Origin: Phascolarctobacterium sp.
Lineage (GTDB): Bacteria > Bacillota > Negativicutes > Acidaminococcales > Acidaminococcaceae
Direction: 5' to 3'
Assembly (NCBI GenBank): GCA_030531205.1
Contig: JAUNOC010000005.1
Location: forward strand, 1 to 64,000
Length of the DNA stretch: 64,000 bases
The notes beneath the pieces are model-generated. The model searched no databases, had not been told where the DNA came from, and worked only from the letters and a program-made list of their open reading frames with translations. Below, in pieces: positions 36,901-45,600 of this stretch. The stretch's first letter is position 1. Every line of letters begins with the position of its first letter. The translations under genes were made by a program, and so were the position numbers.

Positions 36901-39900
36901 ATAGAAAATCCTCGCCATTCCATCCCAACCTTTTCTCTTGCCTATATAGGCATTGGCTCCAAGTCCCAATGTCCATTTCTTGCTTACTTTCCAGTCGCAA
37001 CCTACTTCCATTATGCCTGTGTTGCCTTTCATACTTGGTGCGGGTGCTTCACCTACACCACTAATGCTTGCTCTCGCCTCGCCTTTGAATTCATGCTCCC
37101 AAGCAAGTCCGATATATGGTTTGGCATTACTTTTTTCTTGAACAAAATTATATTTCGCTCCGACTCTCACTCTGTGGCTCTTCACGCTGTCAAAGTGATA
37201 TTTGCTGTCTTTGAGTGTTGCGTCACACGCTCCTACATGTCCGTAAGTATATCTGCCATACACATCTATTTCATTCTTGCCTACGGGATAGATGTGTCCC
37301 ATGCCTACCATAATGCCATAATATCTGCTGTCCATGTCATAACCGCCAAGTTCGCTTTGACTCCACTCTGTTTCCTGCTTGCCGTAGCGGATATTGCCTT
37401 CGTAATAGGTGTTGTTGGTGAGTTTATGTCTTGCCATAATACCCACGCCTTTGTTTTCGGAATTGCCATCACCGTGTACGTTGCCGTTGTAGGTGTCAAA
37501 GTCCCCTTTGCCATATTCAAAGAACAAGCCGTAGGTGGTAGCAGAGCCGTCTTTCCAGTCCCTTGTCTTGCCTGCACCTACAAGTACTCCCCAGCCGTCC
37601 ACATCCACATGGCTTCCTGTTTTGTATTTGCTGCTGCCCGCACTCATTGCACCGAAGGTGTTGGTTGCACCGCCGGCAGTTTCTGCAATCAAACTCTTCA
37701 TGCCGTCACCGCTTGCCAAATCCGCACTCATATTCACGGTCTGCACCGCCGCCGCCATGCCCTCAACGGGTGCTTTCTGTTGGTCTTCATTGCCTGCGGA
37801 CTTCTTTTGTTCAAAGTCACGTAATAACTTTATAACTAAATCTTTATTATCACTATCTCCATTAGCATCAGCATCTGTCTGCTCAACACACAACTCTGCT
37901 GCACCGCCAAGAATACTACCAGCAGTATAAGTTCCCGCAGTTTCTTCAAAAACATCTACTAATGTAATAACATCATCTTTTTTCAGTTTAACCCCATTTG
38001 CAGCATAAACATTGATAGTTGCCTCGCCTCCAGTTGGAATATCAACTCTCAATATTTTTGTTTTTATCATTGTGTCCCCATTAGCAATATCACTCGGTAA
38101 AGTAAAATTCATGGTCTGAAAATAACCAACAATCCTTGCCTTACCGCTCATTTTTATTTTTAAATTCAAAATATTATCACTGCTTGTGCCACTTGAATAA
38201 CCGCCATAAAAACTGCAATCATCCGCAAATGTTCCGCCCAGAATATTCATTATATTACCATCAGCACGTTGAGAAGCACCACTACCACCTGCCTGTCCAC
38301 CATAAACACCACTACTTTCTCCAAAATTACCGCCATATATATTCACTATATTTCCAACAGCATTACCATTTACACTATGTCCGCCACAAATAGATCCCTT
38401 TATATTTCCACTACAAACGTTCACAATATTCCCTTTAACCTCTGAACCTGTACCAAAACTTCTTCCGCCATAAAGTCCACTTGTATTGATGAGATTAATT
38501 TCTCCACCAATAATATTTATAACATTATTCTCTGCAATACCATTCTTATTATAACCGCCATAAATATAAATAAAATTCTCACTATTAGTTTTAAAACTGA
38601 CATTGCTTAAAGTAACTTCATTTCCCTTCGTTTCCCCATTGCCCATATAATAACTATCACTCTCATCATACCCGCCGGCAATCTTAATATCTCCATAAGT
38701 TATTGAACTTATATCAAAACATACATTATTAATATTTACTTTATTGCCATTGATTTTGTTTTTACCACTATCAGAGAATTTATACGCACCAAAAATTTTA
38801 GTAACTCCCTTAAAACTGCCACCCGTAATGTTCACTTCATTACCAGTGACATTATGATCAGACCCACCCCTCAAATAACCACCACAAATGGCACCATTAC
38901 CTTGATCTGTAAAAGAACCGCCTGCTATCTTTACCTTATTTCCTTTAACATTCCCACTTCCACTATATCCGCCATAAATATCGGTATATCCATCACTTGC
39001 ACCAAAAGTACCGCCATTAATGATTGTTTCATTATTTATTGCATCATCGCTTGACCTGCCTGCAATAATATCTTTATTTTTGCTAAAATTTCCACCATTG
39101 ATAACAATCGTGTTATGTGTAGCATTCCCGCCATACTCAACATATGCAGAATAGATGTGATTATTTGAATCAACAAAAGTGCCATCGTTAATTACGAGGA
39201 TATTATCATATAAATTACCATATTTAGCATAAGCAACATATATAGCAGCATCAAATTTTACACCTGCATTAATAGTGATACTATTATTCTTTAGTATTCC
39301 CGGTGAGTTTTCCGTTCCTTCATACTTTACCCCAAAAATATCATAGTTAAATGTTCCGTCATGAATAGTCAAATGATTGTTGCTGATATTTGCTCCTGCC
39401 ACATCAGATGCCACCAACCTAATTACAGGAGTAAAATCACCATTGTAAGTACCACCCCGTACTACCATGTTCCATCCGTTCAAATCAGAAGAAGATATTT
39501 TTTGATTACCAATAATTTCATTATAATCTGCTGCAGCAGAAGGTTCAAAAGAAACACCACCATGAGTAATTGTATAATCCGCTTTTGCTGTTGGCGTTGT
39601 TCCACCAGTGTAATAAATCAAATCACCATTTAGTACAGTAATATTTCCTGTAGCGACAGTTCCCCCGTAACTTCCGTTCACATTCTGCATCAAAGTAATA
39701 TAATCCCCATCGCCCAAAGTAATACCATTAGTATTAACAGTAATATTAGCCACATTCCATGCAGATAAATCCAACGCACTTCCCTGCATCCTCAACACAA
39801 TATCATCCGAAGTCGTACCCTTCGGCAAAGTAAAATTAATCGTACCAAAACTTTTAATACCGCCAACTTTTACATTGGTACGGTTGACATTCAATACTCT

Positions 39901-41796
39901 ATCAGTTTCAGAAACATTTTCATACCCCATCAGCGTAGCGCCAGAAAGATCAAGAGGATTTGTGCCTTGAATGGTAACAGTACTTGCACTACCAGAAGGC
40001 ATTCCATTTCCATCTACCGCAATAATCGATGTTGTCCCCGTGAAAATACCCCCTTCAAGAATAATCTGCTGATTAGCATTTGCCATAGAGGTTGGTGCAT
40101 TGGAACCATAAATTTTATTACCTGACCCTTGGAAAGTTCCTCCTTTAATAGTTACATTATTATCATACAAAAAACCACTATACCCACCATAAATTTCAAA
40201 ATTCTTAAAAGAACCGTTGTTAATGATGACCTCATTGTAGTACGCATTACTCGTTCCTGTTGTTTCACCACCCTTTATCACTATTTTACCACTTCCCGAC
40301 CCTTCAAAAGTACCACCATTAATAATAACTTTGTTGTTTAATGCCTGACCGTCTCCGTTATTCTTACCGCCAACAATTTCTACACTAAAATTACCCGTAC
40401 CCTTAAATGTGCCATTGTTAATAACAACTTTGTTGTTTGATGCCTGACCGTTTCCCTTATTCTCACCGCCAACAATTTCCACTCCAAAATCACCTGTACT
40501 CTCAAAAGTACCATTATTAATTGTCACACTATTATAATCTGCTTTGCTGGCACTGCCATCCGCATAACCGCCATAAATCTTATTACCCGTGCCGGAATTG
40601 AAAGTAACATTTTCAATAACCACCTTATTTCCCTTATCCGCACTGTCCCCGCCGGCAACACCATTAAGATTATAGCCACCATAAATTTCACTGCTATTGC
40701 TAAAAGTCCCTCCATAAATATTTACTGCATTGCAACTGATAGTACGAGGATCACTAAGCATTACTTTTTCATGATAACCGCCGTAAACTGTGACGGCAGC
40801 CGTACTGCCAAAACTGCCACCATAAATATTCACTGTATTATTGTCCGCATCTCCGGTTTTACTATATCCGCCACAAATCTTTGCTCTTTTTATATTAGCA
40901 CCATTATAAATGTTAACTACATTTTGGGAAACAATACCTGTAACGCTAAAGGTATAAATATTTTTTCCACCAAAAATTCCATCAAAATATTCATCTACGG
41001 AATATCCAAAAGTAAATGTACCGCCTGTAATATTCACTATGTTACCAATGACATTACTATTTACATCTGCACCTAAACCGCCAAAAAATCCTCTGTCACC
41101 AGAACCAACGTCAAAGCTAAAATCTCCTCCGGTTATATTTAATTTATTCCCCCTTGCATCACCACCGGAACCGCCCTCAAGATGTGCATATCCTGCATAA
41201 AACCCATTAGCTGGGCCTGAGATAAATGTTCCACCAGAAATAGTTAAAGTATTATCAAAAGCATTAAGACCATAACCGCCATAAATTCTGCCCACTAAAT
41301 CACCACTGTTGCACGCAAAAGTTAACTCATTTCCCACCGCATTCCCCCAAGCACTTCTGCCTCCATAAATTTCAAAACCTTGGAATGTGGGGGAACCGTC
41401 TATATTAACTTTATTGTTACTGACATTGCCATTAAAACTGCAACCGCCATGAATTTGCACACCACCGGCAAAAGTGCCACCTGAAACAGTCAGTATATTA
41501 TTTGTAACATTCCCCTCCCTGCTATGACCTGCAAAAAAGTATTTTGCATCACCAAATGCAATTCCGCCGACATCACTTTCCGACCCTGTCAAAGTCAAAT
41601 TAGCACCAGTTGCACAAGCGCCGGAAATTTCATTCCAATGAGCATATGAATCTGTACCAATATTTATACCTGCCCATACAGTGGCATTATTTCCATCACC
41701 ATACCATGTATCACCATCAGCAGCAAAAGCATTGTGAGCAAACATATTTGCCCCAATCACCGCCAAAGCAATCAAAATCTTTTTTGACTTAATCAT
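36892..41796 (-). CDS. Autotransporter (type Va secreted) with repeat passenger, AT1
   Basis: A 1634-residue protein. A signal peptide (about 1-25, ending AHNAFA-A) is followed by a long passenger built from degenerate repeats of about 25-40 residues, pattern N-x-V-x-I-x-GG-x-F then IYGGY, as expected for a right-handed beta-helix. A linker with DFEQKKSAGNEDQQKAPVEG precedes the C-terminal autotransporter barrel (about 1380-1634), which ends YNF. The barrel is inserted in the outer membrane and the passenger displayed outside, probably for adhesion. Promoter, leader and terminator are visible. The last ~920 bp are very similar to AT2. Confidence 0.92.
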   Translation of the reverse strand: MIKSKKILIALAVIGANMFAHNAFAADGDTWYGDGNNATVWAGINIGTDSYAHWNEISGACATGANLTLTGSESDVGGIAFGDAKYFFAGHSREGNVTNNILTVSGGTFAGGVQIHGGCSFNGNVSNNKVNIDGSPTFQGFEIYGGRSAWGNAVGNELTFACNSGDLVGRIYGGYGLNAFDNTLTISGGTFISGPANGFYAGYAHLEGGSGGDARGNKLNITGGDFSFDVGSGDRGFFGGLGADVNSNVIGNIVNITGGTFTFGYSVDEYFDGIFGGKNIYTFSVTGIVSQNVVNIYNGANIKRAKICGGYSKTGDADNNTVNIYGGSFGSTAAVTVYGGYHEKVMLSDPRTISCNAVNIYGGTFSNSSEIYGGYNLNGVAGGDSADKGNKVVIENVTFNSGTGNKIYGGYADGSASKADYNSVTINNGTFESTGDFGVEIVGGENKGNGQASNNKVVINNGTFKGTGNFSVEIVGGKNNGDGQALNNKVIINGGTFEGSGSGKIVIKGGETTGTSNAYYNEVIINNGSFKNFEIYGGYSGFLYDNNVTIKGGTFQGSGNKIYGSNAPTSMANANQQIILEGGIFTGTTSIIAVDGNGMPSGSASTVTIQGTNPLDLSGATLMGYENVSETDRVLNVNRTNVKVGGIKSFGTINFTLPKGTTSDDIVLRMQGSALDLSAWNVANITVNTNGITLGDGDYITLMQNVNGSYGGTVATGNITVLNGDLIYYTGGTTPTAKADYTITHGGVSFEPSAAADYNEIIGNQKISSSDLNGWNMVVRGGTYNGDFTPVIRLVASDVAGANISNNHLTIHDGTFNYDIFGVKYEGTENSPGILKNNSITINAGVKFDAAIYVAYAKYGNLYDNILVINDGTFVDSNNHIYSAYVEYGGNATHNTIVINGGNFSKNKDIIAGRSSDDAINNETIINGGTFGASDGYTDIYGGYSGSGNVKGNKVKIAGGSFTDQGNGAICGGYLRGGSDHNVTGNEVNITGGSFKGVTKIFGAYKFSDSGKNKINGNKVNINNVCFDISSITYGDIKIAGGYDESDSYYMGNGETKGNEVTLSNVSFKTNSENFIYIYGGYNKNGIAENNVINIIGGEINLINTSGLYGGRSFGTGSEVKGNIVNVCSGNIKGSICGGHSVNGNAVGNIVNIYGGNFGESSGVYGGQAGGSGASQRADGNIMNILGGTFADDCSFYGGYSSGTSSDNILNLKIKMSGKARIVGYFQTMNFTLPSDIANGDTMIKTKILRVDIPTGGEATINVYAANGVKLKKDDVITLVDVFEETAGTYTAGSILGGAAELCVEQTDADANGDSDNKDLVIKLLRDFEQKKSAGNEDQQKAPVEGMAAAVQTVNMSADLASGDGMKSLIAETAGGATNTFGAMSAGSSKYKTGSHVDVDGWGVLVGAGKTRDWKDGSATTYGLFFEYGKGDFDTYNGNVHGDGNSENKGVGIMARHKLTNNTYYEGNIRYGKQETEWSQSELGGYDMDSRYYGIMVGMGHIYPVGKNEIDVYGRYTYGHVGACDATLKDSKYHFDSVKSHRVRVGAKYNFVQEKSNAKPYIGLAWEHEFKGEARASISGVGEAPAPSMKGNTGIMEVGCDWKVSKKWTLGLGANAYIGKRKGWDGMARIFYNF

Positions 41797-41859
41797 AACT
41801 CCACCTGCTTTCCATAAAAGTATGAATTGATAAATAATTTAAATAAAAACTTAAAATAC

Positions 41860-41888
41860 ATTATATCTGAATACTATCAATATGACAA
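41860..41888 (-). promoter_or_regulatory. Promoter of autotransporter 1
   Basis: TTGTCA (41888-41883), 17-bp spacer, TATAAT (41865-41860); about 55 bases of leader with AGGTGGAG just before the ATG. Confidence 0.7.
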
Positions 41889-42028
41889 GTTATTTTGACC
41901 ATTCCAAAATACTTTATAAAAACCGCTACAATTTTTCCACAAAGATTAAATAAAACCATTCCAACAATCGCCACGCAATAAAAAAATCAAAAACATTCCC
42001 AAAACAATGAGCAATGTTAAAAAAGGGA

Positions 42029-42064
42029 TTTTTAACGTTAAATCTTCACTTTTAACGTTAAAAA
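42029..42064. repeat. Paired-palindrome hairpin, AACGTT version 1
   Basis: TTTTTAACGTTAAA (42029-42042) and its inverse TTTAACGTTAAAAA (42051-42064), preceded by AAAACAATGAGCAATGTTAA, exactly as at 49270-49305. Confidence 0.85.
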
Positions 42065-42148
42065 CTCCCTTTTCTTTAGAGGATAACTCTTCGGATAAAT
42101 AAAATAATATAGAGAAATTAAAAGTTAAAAGCTTAAAGCTTAAAACTA

Positions 42149-42384
42149 TGGTAATTTGTTCCTTTGATTGAAATAAAAAGTTCGCATAATGCTGACTGTT
42201 TTTTCCCGCCCAGGCGTGGGTAGACAGTCCAGTGGACTGTCGCCGAGAAATTCGGGTTTGTTCGGCGAGGCAAAAAAGCTATAGGAACATAGAAGTGCAA
42301 GACGGGGTGGGTCGCTCTCCCCGACTGAAGAACCAAACTTAACATAGTACTAACCATTACTATAATCACCGGAACACCCTACCA
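42149..42384. repeat. TIR repeat holding one arm of the DUF559 element without the gene
   Basis: Left end TGGTAATTTGTTCCTTTGAT at 42149 and right inverse end at 42363-42384. Inside, GTTCGCATAATGCTGACT is followed by CCCGCCCAGGCGTGGG and, at about 42283-42323, GGAACATAGAAG and GACGGGGTGGGTCGCTC. These match the 5' arm of the DUF559 elements, but no coding sequence is present. Confidence 0.8.
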
Positions 42385-42474
42385 TCATTTCTAATTTCAC
42401 ATTTCTAATTTAATTTTCTGGAGCTATTTACCATATTTGGTCTTTGCTCTTTGATTATTTGCTCTTTATTCTTA

Positions 42475-42596
42475 TCGTAGTGGGCGACCCCACCACCGAC
42501 CTTAAAAACTGTGTCGGTCCCCCGCCCCACGCCTGTGGCGGAAAAAGACCGCACTCTGCCAACTTCCTAAAATCTAATCACAGGAACATTCTACCA
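42475..42596. repeat. Repeat holding the other arm of the DUF559 element without the gene
   Basis: CCCCACCACCGACCTTAAAA, CTGTGTCGGTCCCCCGCC and CCACGCCTGTGGCGG are the reverse complement of the 3' arm of the DUF559 elements. They are followed by a TIR right end TAATCACAGGAACATTCTAC at 42575. The 870 bp between the autotransporter genes hold only repeats and the AT1 promoter. Confidence 0.75.
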
Positions 42597-42630
42597 CAAC
42601 TTTAAGCTTTAAGCTTTTATCTTATCTCTT

Positions 42631-42680
42631 ATAATTTCTAAAAAAAAGGTGGCTTTCGCCACCTTTTTTTTAGAAATTAT
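42631..42680 (-). terminator. Terminator of autotransporter 2
   Basis: A perfect 23-bp stem (42631-42653 with 42658-42680), core AAGGTGGC/GCCACCTT, overlapping the stop codon. Confidence 0.9.
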
Positions 42681-45600
42681 AGAACACCCTCGCCATTCCA
42701 TCCCAACCTTTTCTCTTACCAATATAGGCATTCGCTCCAAGTCCGACTGTCCACTTCTTACTTACTTTCCAGTCACAACCTACTTCCATTATGCCTGTAT
42801 GTCCTTTCATACTTGGTGCGGGTGCTTCACCTACACCACTAATGCTTGCTCTCGCCTCGCCTTTGAATTCATGCTCCCAAGCAAGTCCTACATAGGGTTT
42901 GGCATTGCTGTCCTTTAATTTGAAGTTATATTTTCCGCCAATTCTTACACGATGACTTTTCACACTTTCAAAGTTATAGTGGCTGTCGCCTACTGTGGCA
43001 TCACAAGCACCTACATGTCCGAAGGTATATCTGCCATAGACATCTATTTCATTCTTGCCTGCGGGGAAGATATGTCCCATGCCGACCATTATGCCGTAAT
43101 ATTTGCTGTCAGTGTCATAACTGCCTAATTCACTTTCGCTCCATTCGGTTGTCTGTTTGCCGTAACGGATATTGCCTTCGTAATAGGTGTTGTTCAGCAT
43201 TTTGTGCCGCATCATAATACCTATGCCTTGGTTCTTGCTGTTGCCGTCCCCGTGTACATTGCCGTTGTAGGTGTCAAAATCCCCTTTGCCATATTCAAAG
43301 AATACGCCCAAAGTTGTGGCTTCGCCGTTGCCCCATTCTTTTGTTTTGCCCACACCGACTAACAGTCCCCAGCCGTCAACATCCACATGGCTGCCGGTTT
43401 TATATTTGCTGCTGCCTGCACTCATGGCACCAAAGGTGTCTGTTGTACCGCCTGCGGTATTGGCAAGCAAACTGCTCATACCTTGACCGCTTGCCAAGTC
43501 CGCACTCATGTTCACGGTCTGCATGGCTGCGGCAATGCCCTCAACCGGGGCTTTCTGTTGGTCTTCATTACCTGCGGTCTTCTTTTGTTCAAAATCTTGT
43601 AATAAGGTTAAAATCAAATCATTACCATCTAATTTAACTATTGCCGCACCATTAAGAACGCTCTCCTCGTCATTAGCGATAGTAGTACTATTTATATTAT
43701 CCGCTTTTACCAAATAAATAACATCATCTTTATTGAGTTTTACACCATTGGCAGCAGTAACGCCTATGGTTGTATTGTCATAGATAACACTTGCAGTTTC
43801 CAACATAATATCGCCATTTGTAATATTACTTGGCAATGTGAAATTCATGTTTTGGAAATGCGAAACTTCGCTTGCCTTGCCACCCATTTTTATTTTCAAG
43901 TTCAAAGTATTGTTAGTGCTTGTGCCAGTTGTATATCCGCCATACAAACCAAAATTATTGCCGAAAGTACCGCCTGCGATTTCCACTATATTGTCTTTCG
44001 CCTCACCACTACTACCGTACGCTCCCCAAAAACTGATATTATCGCCAAAAGTACCGCCGTTAATATATATTTTATTTTCATTAGTACTACCACTACCAGT
44101 AACAACATATCCACTCCAAATACCACTACCACTACTGTAACCTTCAAAATTTCCGTCATTGACTATTACCGTATTTCCATTAGAATTACCATCGTCTGTA
44201 TTACCTGCACCAATATTACTATTATTAAAAGTGCCGGTGTTAATTGTTATTTTATTGTAATTGGCATTACCACTACTATAGACATAGCCACCATAAATTG
44301 CACTACCAGTCCCAAAACTACCGCCATCAATTATCACCTTATTGCCCTTATCCTCAGTATCACCACCTGCATTACCATTATTAGTATAAGCACCATAAAT
44401 TTCAGTTCCATCTCCAAATGTACTGCTCTTAAGTGTTACAAAGTTCCCCTCCGCATCCTTACTTCCTGTATAACCGCCATAAATCACAATCGAGTCACTC
44501 AAAGTAGCATTCTCAATAATAACACCATTTTCCTTAACCAATGTGTCTGTTGCATTACCGCCATAGATTGTACTCTCGTTTGCAACACTGATATTTTTGA
44601 TAGTTACTTTGTTGTTTTCCACTAATTTGGCAGTTCCCGAACTTGCATGACCACCATAAATACTTATTTTGTAGTCAAAAGTACCACCAGTAATATTGAC
44701 CTCATTTCCACTTATCTCAGCATCTAAATTATCTTGCCATAAAATAGCACCTTTAATGGTAACATATTTGCCAAAAGTACCACCAGTGATATTCACCTTA
44801 TTGCCTGTGGCACTACCATTCTTAACCTCTGCACCATAAATATTGACAGCATTATCACTACCAATAATACCGCCATTAATGGTTATAATGTTGCCTGTTG
44901 CATCACCGTCACCATGTATATACCCAGCATCAATTTCTTTACTGTCACCGACATCACCCCCGTTTATAATTATTTTATTTCCTACAACATTGCCGTTTGC
45001 TCCAACATATCCTGCATAAATGTCATAACCTCCGGCAAAAGTACCACTTTCAATAGTGAGTTCATTATAATTTGCATTACCATTATTTATTATCCAGCCG
45101 CCAGCAACCCGATGAAATTTACCATCATGCAGTTCCACAGAATTATGTTCAACATTACCACTTCCAACACTTGCACCATAAACATTAACTTCATCATTTG
45201 CATCATCTAAGTTGAATTGTGCATTGGCAATGATAACACTGTTATTGTTTGCTGCAGTAACTGACCCATTCCTATATATACCATAAATATTAATCTTGCC
45301 GTCCGTTACATAAGTCAAATCAAAACTCCCGCCACTAATATTAACTTTGTTACCGCTATATGTGTTAGCACCGGCATAATTGCCAACAGATACACCGGCA
45401 ATGTCCATTGAACCAACAAAAGAACCAGCGTTAACATTAACTTCATTGCCGCTAATTGTATTACCAGCACCACTATATAAATACACACCACAAATATAAA
45501 GCCATGGACTAGCGTCATTAGACCCAATCGTACCACCATTAATGGTAATAGTATTACCATTAGCTGTTCCTCCTGCATATACGGCTACAATATGCTTATT

